This document shows positions 1-11,750 of a DNA stretch of 64,000 bases, in pieces. The stretch comes from Myxococcus virescens (GTDB lineage Bacteria; Myxococcota; Myxococcia; Myxococcales; Myxococcaceae): contig NZ_FNAJ01000001.1 of assembly GCF_900101905.1 (NCBI RefSeq), forward strand, positions 248,001 through 312,000. The letters are read 5' to 3'. Numbering within the stretch: position 1 is the first letter of the stretch; the number at the start of each line of letters is the position of its first letter. Position numbers and translations under genes: made by a program. The notes under the pieces are model-generated. The model was not told the DNA's origin and did no database searches. It worked only from the letters and a program-made list of their open reading frames with translations.

Positions 1-8
1 CCCGGCAT

Positions 9-686
9 TCACGGGGCCTTCTTGAACAGGCGCTTCCTCTGTTTGATGGCCAGCACGTAGAAGCGCTCGCGCAGGGCCTGGGCATCCTCGGGAGACAGGT
101 CCCCTGACTGGCCCAGGTGCTCGTCCCGCCAGGCAATCGCCCGGCTGATGCAGGCGGACGCCGCGGCGGAGATGTTGAGGCTCTGGCTGAACCCCTTCAT
201 GGGGACCCAGAACGTGCCGTCCACGCCGGCCAGCACGTCCTCGCTCACGCCGCGCCGCTCGTTGCCGAACACCAGCGCCATCTTCCCGTCGAAGCGCAGG
301 GTGTAGAGGCTGGTGGCCCCCTCCTGGATGGCGGAGGCATACAGCGAGAAGCCACGGGACTTCAGGTGCTCGCGGCACTCGGCGAACGTCTTGTACAGCT
401 TCACGTCCAGCCACTTGTCGCAGCCCTGGGCCACCCTCGAGTTGGGAACGAAGGGCGCTTCCGGGTTGATGATGATGTGGACTTCCTGAACGCCCATGGA
501 CTCGCAGGTGCGAAGCACTGCGGCCATGTTGAAGCTGTCCTCCAGCCGGTCCAGGACCACCGTGAAGTTGCGCGTCCGGTGACTGACGACGCGATCAATC
601 TTCTCCTTGCGCACGTCGAGCAGGAACTGCTCCGGCTCGAACTGCTCCCGCTCATAGCGCTCGTAGCGCGCACCACCACCCGACAT
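9..686 (-). CDS. trmH: TrmH/SpoU-family tRNA (guanosine-2'-O-)-methyltransferase
   Basis: Predicted to 2'-O-methylate guanosine 18 of the tRNA D-loop, using S-adenosylmethionine, in the cytoplasm. The SpoU signatures are visible: an N-terminal stretch with NFTVVLDRLEDSFNMAAVLRTC, then ALVFGNERRGVSED and the C-terminal FSQSLNISAAASACI motif that forms the knotted SAM site. I chose the ATG at 686 (MSGGGARY), which lies 4 nt after the obg stop, so the gene is probably the last one of the rplU-rpmA-obg operon. The open frame extends to 728 but would then overlap obg. The product is 225 aa, normal for TrmH. Another SpoU paralogue with a different target cannot be excluded. Confidence 0.88.
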   Translation of the reverse strand: MSGGGARYERYEREQFEPEQFLLDVRKEKIDRVVSHRTRNFTVVLDRLEDSFNMAAVLRTCESMGVQEVHIIINPEAPFVPNSRVAQGCDKWLDVKLYKTFAECREHLKSRGFSLYASAIQEGATSLYTLRFDGKMALVFGNERRGVSEDVLAGVDGTFWVPMKGFSQSLNISAAASACISRAIAWRDEHLGQSGDLSPEDAQALRERFYVLAIKQRKRLFKKAP

Positions 687-690
687 GGAC

Positions 691-2364
<1,674 letters not shown>

Positions 2365-2382
2365 TCAAGGGCCAGCCAGCCG

Positions 2383-2658
2383 TCAGGCGCTCGCCTGCTC
2401 AGCGGCGGCCGGGTAGACCGAAACCTTCTTCCGGTCGCGGCCCAGGCGCTCGTACTTCACCACGCCGTCCACCACCGAGTAGAGGGTGAAGTCGCGGCCG
2501 AGCTTCACGTTGGCGCCGGCGTGGATGACCGTGCCGACCTGGCGAACGAGGATGCTGCCCGCCGACACCGTCTCACCGCCGTACACCTTCACGCCACGAT
2601 ACTGCGGGTTGGAATCGCGACCGTTGCGCGAAGAACCCTGTCCTTTTTTATGAGCCAT
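2383..2658 (-). CDS. rpmA: 50S ribosomal protein bL27
   Basis: Large-subunit protein near the peptidyl-transferase centre. The sequence begins [18 protein letters not shown] and contains [17 protein letters not shown] and [14 protein letters not shown], all diagnostic for bL27. Its 91 aa length is usual. The N-terminus starts directly with AHKKG and lacks the cleavable extension seen in Firmicutes. It lies between rplU and obg on the same strand, with short gaps, as in most bacteria. Confidence 0.98.
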   Translation of the reverse strand: MAHKKGQGSSRNGRDSNPQYRGVKVYGGETVSAGSILVRQVGTVIHAGANVKLGRDFTLYSVVDGVVKYERLGRDRKKVSVYPAAAEQASA

Positions 2659-2697
2659 GACACCGTGCTCCTGAAGTTTGAGGTGAAACCGCCCGGA

Positions 2698-3006
2698 CTA
2701 GCCGGCGATGGAGGTGACCTTCACCTCGGTGTACGGCTGACGGTGACCGCGGCGGCGGGTCCAGCCCTCCTTCTCCTTCCGGAAGTGGAGGACGCGGCGG
2801 TGCTTGTCCTGAGCCAGGACCTTGCCCACGACCTTCGCGCCGGCGACGGTCGGCTGGCCCACCTTCGGGCTCTCCGAACCACCGACCAGCAGAATCTCCG
2901 TGAAGGTCACTTCGGCCCCGACGTCGCCCGCGATCTTCTCGATCCGGACCACATCGCCCTCGGCGACGCGGTACTGCTTCCCGCCCGTGCGAATCACTGC
3001 GTACAT
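2698..3006 (-). CDS. rplU: 50S ribosomal protein bL21
   Basis: Large-subunit ribosomal protein and first gene of the rplU-rpmA-obg-trmH operon. It begins [14 protein letters not shown] and contains the C-terminal hallmark [24 protein letters not shown]. The ATG at 3006 is used. An in-frame TTG two codons upstream exists, but AGGGG sits at the right distance from the ATG. The product is 102 aa, normal for bL21. A promoter-like pair and a small hairpin lie upstream and are listed separately. Confidence 0.98.
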   Translation of the reverse strand: MYAVIRTGGKQYRVAEGDVVRIEKIAGDVGAEVTFTEILLVGGSESPKVGQPTVAGAKVVGKVLAQDKHRRVLHFRKEKEGWTRRRGHRQPYTEVKVTSIAG

Positions 3007-3027
3007 CGTCAAACCCCTGTCATCTGT

Positions 3028-3044
3028 CGGGTTGGGTCAACCCG
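3028..3044 (-). promoter_or_regulatory. Hairpin in the rplU leader
   Basis: A perfect 7-bp inverted repeat (CGGGTTG / CAACCCG) with a 3-nt loop lies about 20 nt upstream of the rplU ATG and inside the predicted 5' untranslated region. Ribosomal protein operons often carry leader structures bound by one of their own products. Here that role is only a guess, because the stem is short. Confidence 0.3.
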
Positions 3045-3101
3045 TGGAATCGACCGCGCATTTCGGACGGGTGGACCATCCAATCGCGCCAAAGGCGGCG
3101 G

Positions 3102-3130
3102 GATTTACGGGAGATACCCTGGGGAGTCAA
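3102..3130 (-). promoter_or_regulatory. Sigma-70-type promoter of the rplU operon
   Basis: On the minus strand TTGACT (3130-3125) is followed after 17 nt by TAAATC (3107-3102). The predicted start of transcription, near 3095, gives a leader of about 90 nt before rplU. The match and spacing are good for a GC-rich genome, where such sequences are uncommon by chance. Confidence 0.5.
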
Positions 3131-3261
3131 GGTGGTTGAAGGATCAGACGGACACTCCCCGGCCATTTACCCACCCCCTGGGTCAATGCTAACTCAGTAC
3201 CCGGGCTTTCGGCCGCCCTTTCGCGTGCCGGCCCGACAACCTCGTCCAAAGGGGGATTACC

Positions 3262-3651
3262 ATGAAGAAGTTCCTGATCGGCCTCATGGCCAGCAGCGCC
3301 CTTGCCTTCGGCACCGGCTGTGGCGGTGGCGATGATGACCTTTGCGAAGACCTGCACAACAGCAGCAACGAGGTCGACAAAAAGGGCCGTGCCTGTGGAG
3401 TGACTGGGCTATCGGACAATGAGCTGGACGCCGCCATCCAGCAATGCAAGCGCAGCCTCGATAAGTGCACCGATAGCGACAAGGAGAAGATAGAGGGAGC
3501 CATCAAGTGCCTGGACAGGATCAACACCTGCTCCGAGGGCAACGAGGGGCAGTACTTTGGTGAGCTGTTCGGCTGCGCGGCACAAGTCTACGGGCTCAGC
3601 CAGGCCTGCCGGACCGCTGTTTCCCTGGAGGACCTGGACGAAGAGCCGTAA
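3262..3651 (+). CDS. Small cysteine-rich lipoprotein, function unknown
   Basis: A 129-aa secreted protein. The N-terminus MKKFLIGLMASSALAFGTGC is a clear lipoprotein signal peptide with the lipobox ending at Cys20. Gly-Gly-Gly-Asp-Asp-Asp follows, and the acidic start of the mature chain suggests a specific sorting context. The mature part holds about eight Cys spaced along predicted helices (GRAC, QQC, DKC, IKC, NTC, FGC, QAC), so a disulphide-stabilised helical domain is likely. GGGGGAT lies just before the ATG. I recognise no family. It is transcribed away from the rplU operon and toward the convergent kinase gene. Confidence 0.8.
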   Translation: MKKFLIGLMASSALAFGTGCGGGDDDLCEDLHNSSNEVDKKGRACGVTGLSDNELDAAIQQCKRSLDKCTDSDKEKIEGAIKCLDRINTCSEGNEGQYFGELFGCAAQVYGLSQACRTAVSLEDLDEEP

Positions 3652-3684
3652 TTTCAAGCGGCCTTCCATCCAGGGAGTGCTCCT

Positions 3685-3717
3685 GGGCCCGGCTCCTTCT
3701 TCAAGGTGACCGGGCCC
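3685..3717. terminator. Possible stem-loop between the lipoprotein and kinase genes
   Basis: GGGCCCGG (3685-3692) and CCGGGCCC (3710-3717) form an 8-bp stem with a 17-nt loop at the junction of two convergent genes. No T-tract is visible, and the arm overlaps the last codons of the kinase gene, so this is only a weak bidirectional terminator candidate. Confidence 0.3.
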
Positions 3718-5782
3718 TCTCATGTCCGGTCGGCGCCGTCGCCCGCCCGCCCAGCACCCGGCGGAGCCTGCGGTAGCGCTGGAGCATGTCCACCTCCAGC
3801 GGCGCGAGCTTCAACCCTCGCTCGTACTGATCCAGCGCCTGGGGGAGCTGGCCGTCGCGCTCCAGCGCGCCACCAGACTGGAAGTGGATCCGCGCCGTGC
3901 CCATGGCCTGCGGCCTGCGCGCCAGGAACTCCCGCCGAAGGGACTCCAACTGCTCGGCCGTGAGCCCCGCCTCCAGGCACTTCGCCACGCCACGGTGATT
4001 GCCGCGCCAGGCATCGTAGAGGGCCCGCTGCACCGTGGCGCCCAACGCCTCGGCCGCCTCGCGGACGCGGACGCGCAACGCATCCACCTGCGCGCGTTGG
4101 GGAGGCGTCAGCGCGTGCTGTTCCAGGGACTCCAGCGAGCGCCAGGCCTCACGGGTCCGCAGGCGCACCGTGCCCATGTCCGAATCAGGCTCCAGCGCCA
4201 GCACCGCATACGCGTCCCCCGCCGAGCGCTGACGCCAGGTCTCCAGCAAGCGCGCCACGGCCGGGTCTTCCGTGGGCAACACTTGCGGGACGACACGTAC
4301 CGGCTCGCCCTGGAGGAGCGCATCCACGGCGGCCTTGAGCACAGCGGTGGCCTCCACGAACTGGACGCCGAATCCGGTGGGCATCCCCCAGACGCGCGCT
4401 TGCGCGGGCGGAACGACCCGCACCACTTCACACATGACCGACAGGGGCCCGGACGCCAGCTCCAGCACCACGGGCAGCCGCGAGCACAACGGCGGCAGTA
4501 CGCGCCCACCGTGAAGGAACAAGCCGCCCCGGGAGAGGCCACTGCCCCTGAGCCGCACAGGGCATTCCCCTGGCCGCAGCACGACCTGCACCGGCACTTC
4601 CACGAGGGAGGCCCGGGGCGCCATCGGCACAGCGGGGGCAAGACGCCGCTGGGACGTGCCCGCGAGCGACGAAGGCACCTGCCCCGCCCGCGCGTCCGCG
4701 CCAGGCCGTCCCCGCGACTGGCCTTCGGTGGGCATCTCTGGCGCGGCGGGCGCCCGCTCGAGCACCGCGAGTCCTCCGGGACGCGTCTTCCGCGCCGACA
4801 CGCGCACGTGCTCGGCGAGCGCCACCTGCAACGCGTTCCGGAACGCCGCGATGGAGGCGTATCGGTCCTCGGGCTTCTTGGCCAGGGCGCGCAGGATGAC
4901 GTGCTCCAACGCGGCGGACACAGCCGGGTACACGGAGCTGGGGGGCGGCGGTGGCCGCAGCTGATGGGCCACCAGTTGCGCGGCCAGTCCCTCATCGTTG
5001 AAGGGAAGCCGGCCGGTGAGGAGTTGGTAGGCGATGACGCCCAGCGCATACAGGTCCGCGCGGCCATCCACGCCGCGCCCCAGGGACTGCTCGGGGGCCA
5101 TGTACTCGGGCGTCCCCACGATGATGCCCGCGTGCGTCTGGGGCATGTGCGCGTCCGCCAGCTTGGCGATGCCGAAGTCCAGCACCTTGACGAAGGGCGC
5201 GTTGCGCTTGCGCCGGACCAGGAAGATGTTGTCCGGCTTCAGGTCGCGGTGGACGATGCCTCGCGCATGCGCGGCCTGGAGCGCGTCGCACACCTGCGAC
5301 AGCACCGAGACGACCGCGCCCGCGGCCAGCGGCGTCCCCACCCACGCGGACAACGGCGCCCCATCCAGGAACTCCATGATGAGGTAGGGGCGCGGCGGCG
5401 TGGCATCCATGTCGAAGATGCTCACGATGTTCTCGTGGCCGATGAGGTTCACCGCCCGCGCCTCCGCATGGAAGCGCTGGACCAGCTCCGGGTACATCGT
5501 CAGGTGGGCGTGCAGCACCTTCACCGCGACCCGGCTGCCAATGGAGACGTGCTCGCCCAGGTAGACGGCCCCCATGCCGCCCCGGCCCAGGCGCCGCACC
5601 AACCGGAAGCTGCCGCACCGGACGCCCACCAGAGGGTCCTGCGCCTCGACCACGGGGGCACACCTGGGACGCGCCGTCCCCCCGGCCCGCACGTCCGCGC
5701 GCACCAGCGTCGGACACGAGGCATCCGCCCCATGCCGCCGGCCACACGCCCCACACCCACCACCGCTGCTCACCTCGGGCAT
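3701..5782 (-). CDS. Ser/Thr protein kinase with zinc-ribbon, PilZ-like, J-like and TPR-like regions
   Basis: Hanks-type kinase of 693 aa. A short Cys-rich N-terminus (C10, C13, C23) comes first. The kinase domain spans about 59-325, with GRGGMGAVYLG (66-76), Lys88, HRDLKPDN (178-185), DFG (202-204) and GTPEYMAPEQ. After a Pro/Arg linker, a PilZ-like domain (about 393-492) keeps the GSGLSRGGLFL turn but lacks a clear RxxxR, so c-di-GMP binding is doubtful. Residues 522-593 (DAYAVLALEPDS... ALYDAW) look like a J domain without HPD, and a TPR-like segment ends the protein. There is no transmembrane helix, unlike many bacterial kinases, so it is probably cytosolic. The ATG at 5782 follows GGGGGGAGG. 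The frame is open to 5965, but that extension has no domain or ribosome site. Confidence 0.9.
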   Translation of the reverse strand: MPEVSSGGGCGACGRRHGADASCPTLVRADVRAGGTARPRCAPVVEAQDPLVGVRCGSFRLVRRLGRGGMGAVYLGEHVSIGSRVAVKVLHAHLTMYPELVQRFHAEARAVNLIGHENIVSIFDMDATPPRPYLIMEFLDGAPLSAWVGTPLAAGAVVSVLSQVCDALQAAHARGIVHRDLKPDNIFLVRRKRNAPFVKVLDFGIAKLADAHMPQTHAGIIVGTPEYMAPEQSLGRGVDGRADLYALGVIAYQLLTGRLPFNDEGLAAQLVAHQLRPPPPPSSVYPAVSAALEHVILRALAKKPEDRYASIAAFRNALQVALAEHVRVSARKTRPGGLAVLERAPAAPEMPTEGQSRGRPGADARAGQVPSSLAGTSQRRLAPAVPMAPRASLVEVPVQVVLRPGECPVRLRGSGLSRGGLFLHGGRVLPPLCSRLPVVLELASGPLSVMCEVVRVVPPAQARVWGMPTGFGVQFVEATAVLKAAVDALLQGEPVRVVPQVLPTEDPAVARLLETWRQRSAGDAYAVLALEPDSDMGTVRLRTREAWRSLESLEQHALTPPQRAQVDALRVRVREAAEALGATVQRALYDAWRGNHRGVAKCLEAGLTAEQLESLRREFLARRPQAMGTARIHFQSGGALERDGQLPQALDQYERGLKLAPLEVDMLQRYRRLRRVLGGRATAPTGHERARSP

Positions 5783-5941
5783 CCGCCTCCCCCCAACCTG
5801 CCCGCCAACATGGACTCCGGGAGCACTGACTTCCACGGGGGATGAGGGCAGATGTCCGCTGGTGCCGCACCCTCGAAGCCATGGTCGCAGAACAGGGTCC
5901 GCTGGCGGACGCTGTGCGTGCCGACAATCCATCACGGTGGC

Positions 5942-5947
5942 TAAAGT
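5942..5947 (+). promoter_or_regulatory. -10-like element directly upstream of the oxygenase gene
   Basis: TAAAGT ends 8 nt before the ATG at 5956, and no Shine-Dalgarno lies in between. A partial -35 (CCGACA, 5921-5926) is 15 nt upstream. Transcription starting 7-8 nt after this box would give a leaderless message. Confidence 0.35.
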
Positions 5948-5955
5948 GCGGCGCC

Positions 5956-6918
5956 ATGTCGCCAACCCAGCGCCGCATCCCCGTCGTCAACCTGTCCCAT
6001 TACCGCACGGGCACGCCCCAGGAGCGCGCCCGCTTCGTGCAGGTGTTCGGCGACGGCATCAAGGAGTTCGGCTTCGTCACGGTGGAAGGCCACGGCATCG
6101 ACGACGGCCTCATCCGCCGCACGTACACGGACGTGGAGCGCTTCTTCGCCCTGCCCGAGGCCACCAAGGCCCAGTACGCCCAGGCGGGGCACGGCGGCCA
6201 GCGCGGCTACATCGGCTACGGTCAGGAGCACGCGAAGAACCGCCAGGTGGGAGACCTGAAGGAGTTCTGGCACGTGGGCCGCGAGCTGCCGCCTGACCAC
6301 AAGTACCACGCGCTCTACGGCCCCAACGTGTGGCCCACCGAGGTGTCCACCTTCCGAGAGCACACGCTGTCGCTCTTCAACGCGCTGGATGGCGTGGCGG
6401 GTGTCATGCTCCAGGCGCTGGCCGAGTACTTTGGCGTGGCGCGCGACACCTTCAGCGGCATGGCCACGGACGGCAACTCCGTGCTGCGGCTCATCCACTA
6501 CCCGCCGTTGAAGGAGCGCTTCATCCCCGGGGGCGTGCGCGCCGCCGAGCATGAGGACATCAACCTCATCACCCTGCTCTGCGAGGGCACGGCGTCCGGC
6601 CTGGAGCTGCTCACCCGCGACGGGGAATGGCTGCCGGTGGACACGCTGCGCGGACAGATTGTCGTCGACTCAGGCGACATGCTCAGCCGCGTGACGAACG
6701 AAATCATCCCCGCCACCACGCACCGGGTGGTGAATCCGCGCAGCAAGGAAGAGGACACGGTGCGCTACTCGATGCCCTTCTTCGTCCATCCCTACGCGGA
6801 CTGCGTGCTCCAGGCGCTGCCCTGCACCCAGACGGCGGACACCCCGGCGCGCCACGCGCCCATCACCGCGGATGCCTTCCTCAAGCAGCGGCTGCGCGAG
6901 AATGGCCTGCTGAAGTAA
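5956..6918 (+). CDS. 2-oxoglutarate/Fe(II) oxygenase, isopenicillin N synthase-like
   Basis: Predicted non-haem iron oxygenase of the IPNS/plant 2-ODD type, 320 aa and cytosolic. The DIOX_N part begins RIPVVNLSHYR and includes FGFVTVEGHGI. The iron ligands are His199 and Asp201 in AEHEDIN and His256 in TTHRVVNP. Arg270 with Ser272 (VRYSMPFF) would bind the 2-oxoglutarate carboxylate. The substrate is unknown. The family covers oxidation of small molecules, and some bacterial members act on amino-acid-derived compounds. The start at 5956 is chosen by homology, since the frame upstream to 5842 is unlike the family. The nitrilase-like gene begins 6 nt after the stop, so the two are probably cotranscribed. 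Confidence 0.9.
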   Translation: MSPTQRRIPVVNLSHYRTGTPQERARFVQVFGDGIKEFGFVTVEGHGIDDGLIRRTYTDVERFFALPEATKAQYAQAGHGGQRGYIGYGQEHAKNRQVGDLKEFWHVGRELPPDHKYHALYGPNVWPTEVSTFREHTLSLFNALDGVAGVMLQALAEYFGVARDTFSGMATDGNSVLRLIHYPPLKERFIPGGVRAAEHEDINLITLLCEGTASGLELLTRDGEWLPVDTLRGQIVVDSGDMLSRVTNEIIPATTHRVVNPRSKEEDTVRYSMPFFVHPYADCVLQALPCTQTADTPARHAPITADAFLKQRLRENGLLK

Positions 6919-6924
6919 CGCACC

Positions 6925-7955
6925 GTGGACACGGCCACCGACCTCGTCGAACTGTTCGCCCTCCAGCCCCGCGTCTCGCTGGAGGACTACGCCTCTCCAG
7001 CCGCCTTCACCGCGCGACACCGTGCGCTGGCGGCGAAGGTGGATGCCCTGCGCGCCCGGGATGCGTCAGGCCAGCCGCGCTCCCCAGCGCTCGTCGTGTG
7101 GCCGGAGTCGGTGGGGGCACCGCTGCTGTTCCTGGGCCACATGCACCGCGTGCGGCAAAGCACCTCACTCCAGGGTGCACTGAAACGCGTGCGCCTCTCC
7201 GAGGCCTGGGGGGTGTGGAATGCCTGGAGCAACTTCCGGCCGCCGTCGCTGACGGAGTGCATCTACGCCGCGCGAGCGCCCCTCGTGCACCGGACGCTGT
7301 GGAACACCTTCTCTGGCATCGCGCGGGATTTCGGCCTGTGGGTGGTGGCGGGCAGTGCGCTGCTGCCCGCCGGCCGCCGGGGGGAGGGCTCGCCGGACTT
7401 CGAACCCTTCAGCGCGCGCACCTACAACACCAGCTACACCTTCTCGCCCGAAGGCAACTGCGTCGCGGCCGCGCGCAAGGCCAACCTGGTGCCCTCCTGG
7501 GAGGACGGGCTTCACCTGAGCCCTGGCCGCCCGGAGGACCTGGCCGTGCTCCAGACGCCCTTCGGAAAGCTGGCGACCCTCATCGGCTATGACGGCTTCG
7601 CCCAGCCGCATACCCGCGACGAGCCCTGGTTCGCCCCCTGCGCGCAATACCTCGACGCCGTGCGAGTGGACGTCCTCGCCCATCCCTCCATCCACGCCGG
7701 GCCGTGGGCACGCGCTGCCCAAGGCGAGCGCTGGCAACACGAAGGCCTGCCCGCGCAGCTCCGCACGCTCCGGAACGTGCGCTACGTGGTGAGCGCGCAG
7801 CAGGTGGGCAGTCTGCTCGGCGGCACCTTCGAAGGTGCCGCACACATCCTGGAGCGCACGGCCTCCGGCGACGTACGCGTGCTCGCCCATGCCCAGACGA
7901 CGCAGGAGGAGGACGTGGTGCACGCCACCGTCCCCACCGCGGCACACGGCACGCC

Positions 7956-7959
<4 letters not shown>
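6925..7959 (+). CDS. Nitrilase/carbon-nitrogen hydrolase-like protein lacking the catalytic Cys
   Basis: A 344-aa protein with the overall layout of the CN-hydrolase superfamily: VVWPES (Glu61), ARKANLVP (Lys185) and [13 protein letters not shown]. In active members the last motif reads CYD or CxD, with the nucleophilic Cys. Here the equivalent position is Gly221 (GYD). The Glu and Lys of the triad remain. It is therefore either a non-catalytic relative or uses another chemistry. It has a GTG start 6 nt after the oxygenase stop and forms a two-gene unit with it. Its TAG overlaps the gatB stop codon on the other strand by 2 nt. The residue assignment is an alignment by eye. Confidence 0.72.
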
Positions 7960-9395
<1,436 letters not shown>

Positions 9396-9427
9396 GGCGG
9401 TGTCACCAGGGCGGACGCTCGAGGGCC

Positions 9428-10888
9428 CTACAGGGGCGCGGAGCGGCGGAAGAAGTCGTGCTCGCGCTCGTAGGCGCGGGCAATGCGCAGCAGGCCAGCC
9501 TCGTCGAAGGGCCGTCCCAGAATCTGCAGGCCCACGGGCAAGCCCGCCTTCGTGAAGCCGCAGGGCACCGACAGGCCGGGCAGGCCCGCCAGGTTGCAAG
9601 GCAGCGTGTAGATGTCCATGAGGTACATGGACAGCGGGTCCTCCACCTTCTCACCCAGCTTGAAGGCCGGCACCGGCGAGGTGGGCGACAGCAGCGCGTC
9701 CACCTGCTGGAAGGCCCGCGTGAAGTCCTCGCGGATGAGCGTGCGAACCTTCTGCGCACGCAGGTAGTGGGCGTCGTAGTAGCCGGAGGACAGCGCGAAG
9801 GTCCCCAGCATGATGCGGCGCTTCACCTCCGCGCCGAAGCCCTGCTCCCGCGTCAGCGCGTACACGTCTCGCAGGCTGCGCGCGTCCTTCGCCCGCAGGC
9901 CGAAGCGCACGCCATCGTAGCGAGCCAGGTTGCTGGACGCCTCCGCAGGCGCGATGAGGTAGTACGTCGCCAGCGCGTACTTCGTGTGGGGCAGCGACAC
10001 GTCCACCAACGTCGCGCCCAGACGCTCGTACTCGCGCAGGGCCTCGCGCACCGCGGCCTCCACCTCCGGGTCCATGCCCTCGGTGAAGTACTCGCGCGGA
10101 ACGCCCAGCTTCAGGCCCCGCACGCCGGCCTCCAGGTCCGCCGAATAATCCGGCACGGGCGCGTCCGCGGACGTGGCGTCCTGCGCGTCCGGCCGCGCAA
10201 TCACCTGGAGCAGCGCCGCCGCGTCCGCCACCGTGCGCGTCATGGGGCCCGGCTGGTCCAGCGACGAAGCGAAGGCGATGACGCCAAAGCGCGACACCCG
10301 GCCGTAGGTGGGCTTCAGCCCCACGGTGTTGGTGAGCGCCGCGGGCTGGCGGATGGAGCCGCCCGTGTCCGTTCCCAGCGCGCCGAACACCTCGCGCGCG
10401 GCCACCGCCGCCGCCGAGCCACCAGACGAGCCGCCCGGCGTGCGCGACACGTCCCACGGGTTGTGGCTGGGAAAGAAGGCGCTGGATTCGTTGGAGGAGC
10501 CCATCGCGAACTCATCCATGTTCAGCTTGCCCACCAGCGGCAGGCCCGCCTCCTTCAGCAGGCGCACCACCGTGGCGTCATAGGGCGGAACGAAGCCCTC
10601 CAGGATGCGCGAGCCGGCGGTGGTCTCCACGCCCTCGGTGAGGAAGATGTCCTTGAGCCCCAACGGCACGCCGTCCAGGGCGCTGGCGGGACTGCCCGAC
10701 TTGCGGCGCGCGTCACTGGCGCGAGCGGCGGCCAGGGCACCGGCTTCATCCACGCGCAAGAAGGCGCGCACCTTCGGGTCCACCTGCTGGATGCGCGCCA
10801 GGCTCGCGCGGGTGGCCTCCTCGGAGGAGGCCTCTCCCGCGGCCAGCTTCGCGGCCAGCTCCAGCATCGTGAGGTCCGTGAGCTGCAT
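9428..10888 (-). CDS. gatA: Asp-tRNA(Asn)/Glu-tRNA(Gln) amidotransferase subunit A
   Basis: The glutaminase subunit of GatCAB, an amidase-signature enzyme. The Ser-cis-Ser-Lys triad can be read: Lys in [10 protein letters not shown], the glycine/serine motif [13 protein letters not shown], and the nucleophile loop [12 protein letters not shown]. The length of 486 aa is typical. The ATG at 10888 follows gatC by 18 nt, and gatB begins 32 nt after the stop. Presence of GatCAB suggests that Gln-tRNA and/or Asn-tRNA are made by transamidation in this organism. Confidence 0.97.
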   Translation of the reverse strand: MQLTDLTMLELAAKLAAGEASSEEATRASLARIQQVDPKVRAFLRVDEAGALAAARASDARRKSGSPASALDGVPLGLKDIFLTEGVETTAGSRILEGFVPPYDATVVRLLKEAGLPLVGKLNMDEFAMGSSNESSAFFPSHNPWDVSRTPGGSSGGSAAAVAAREVFGALGTDTGGSIRQPAALTNTVGLKPTYGRVSRFGVIAFASSLDQPGPMTRTVADAAALLQVIARPDAQDATSADAPVPDYSADLEAGVRGLKLGVPREYFTEGMDPEVEAAVREALREYERLGATLVDVSLPHTKYALATYYLIAPAEASSNLARYDGVRFGLRAKDARSLRDVYALTREQGFGAEVKRRIMLGTFALSSGYYDAHYLRAQKVRTLIREDFTRAFQQVDALLSPTSPVPAFKLGEKVEDPLSMYLMDIYTLPCNLAGLPGLSVPCGFTKAGLPVGLQILGRPFDEAGLLRIARAYEREHDFFRRSAPL

Positions 10889-10906
10889 GGCGTGGAACCT
10901 CCGGGA

Positions 10907-11194
10907 CTACTCGATGATTTTCGGCACGGCGAAGGACGTGTCCGACTTCGCCGGCGCGTTGGCCAGGGACTTCTCTGGCGGCAGGGACGGCCGCGTCACG
11001 TCCTCACGCAACCGTGAAGACGTGAGCGTGGCGTGGGAAGTGGGCTCCACGGCCTCCACGTCGAGCGACTGGAGCTGCTCCACCGCGTCCAGCACCGCGG
11101 ACAGCTGGGTGGTGAAGCGCTGCTCCTCTTCCGGAGTCAGCGACAGCCGCGCCAGTGTGGCCACATGGCGCACCTGCTCGAGCGTGAGCGCCAC
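10907..11194 (-). CDS. gatC: Asp-tRNA(Asn)/Glu-tRNA(Gln) amidotransferase subunit C
   Basis: The small subunit that bridges GatA and GatB. The 95-aa product has the family start LTLEQVRHVATLARLSLTPEE and the later NAPAKSDTSFAVPKII, close to the usual C-terminal FxVPxIV. It begins with GTG, 6 nt after the stop of the zinc-finger gene, so it is translated as part of that transcript. Confidence 0.95.
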   Translation of the reverse strand: MALTLEQVRHVATLARLSLTPEEEQRFTTQLSAVLDAVEQLQSLDVEAVEPTSHATLTSSRLREDVTRPSLPPEKSLANAPAKSDTSFAVPKIIE

Positions 11195-11200
11195 GGCGGC

Positions 11201-11536
11201 CTACTTCTTCTTGAAGAGGTTGAGGATGGCCCCCATCACCTTGCCACTGCCCTCGTGGCCGTGCTGGGCGACCAGCTGGTCCAGCTCCCCGGCGTCCAGG
11301 AAGATGCCGTGGCAGTTGAAGCAGGTCTCGATTTCGACATTCCCCTGCTTCAGCGTCTGGAGGTCCATGCCGCACTTGGGGCACTTCATCCAGTGGAGCT
11401 TCTTGAGCTCCTCGCGCTGCTGCGCCGCGCTCGCCGCGGCCTGCTCCAGGGCCAGCTTGCGCTTCTTCTCAATCTCCTCCCGGGCGAAGTACTCCTCCTC
11501 GGTGGATGACGGCTTGTCGGTACGGGCGTCGGCCAT
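11201..11536 (-). CDS. Small zf-TFIIB-type zinc-finger protein
   Basis: A 111-aa cytosolic protein. The N-terminal half is a charged helix (REEIEKKRKLALEQAAAS). The centre carries two CxxC pairs, MKCPKCGMDL and TCFNCHGIFLD, spaced as in the zf-TFIIB family, and then GELDQLV. The C-terminus is basic (LNLFKKK). Partner and function are unknown. It heads the gatCAB operon with only 6 nt to gatC. Proteins of this family often accompany translation or stress genes, but that is only context here. The ATG at 11536 was chosen because the frame upstream to 11704 runs into the ftsK promoter region. Confidence 0.85.
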   Translation of the reverse strand: MADARTDKPSSTEEEYFAREEIEKKRKLALEQAAASAAQQREELKKLHWMKCPKCGMDLQTLKQGNVEIETCFNCHGIFLDAGELDQLVAQHGHEGSGKVMGAILNLFKKK

Positions 11537-11664
11537 GTGATGTTCCTCCACGAAGTCCCGCCGCCGCGCGGCATGCGCGCCCGGGCGGCGATGTTGGGCG
11601 GCACCATACCCCCTCTGGGGAGGGGTGCAGCCGAAATGTAGGTTCCCCGTCCTGAGCTGGAAAA

Positions 11665-11692
11665 TTGACCGGTCCCCCGCCCTCCCTACACT
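11665..11692 (+). promoter_or_regulatory. Sigma-70-type promoter of ftsK
   Basis: TTGACC (11665-11670), a 16-nt spacer, then TACACT (11687-11692). The predicted start near 11699 gives a leader of about 50 nt, with AGAGGGA before the ATG at 11751. Confidence 0.5.
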
Positions 11693-11750
11693 CGCTGCGG
11701 GCATTGCTACAGCCCGCTACGCGGCTGAGACGCGCAGAGGGAAGACGGAC

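Noticed and set aside
3722..5845. 707-codon open frame antisense to the kinase
   Set aside because: No domains; the kinase motifs are on the other strand.
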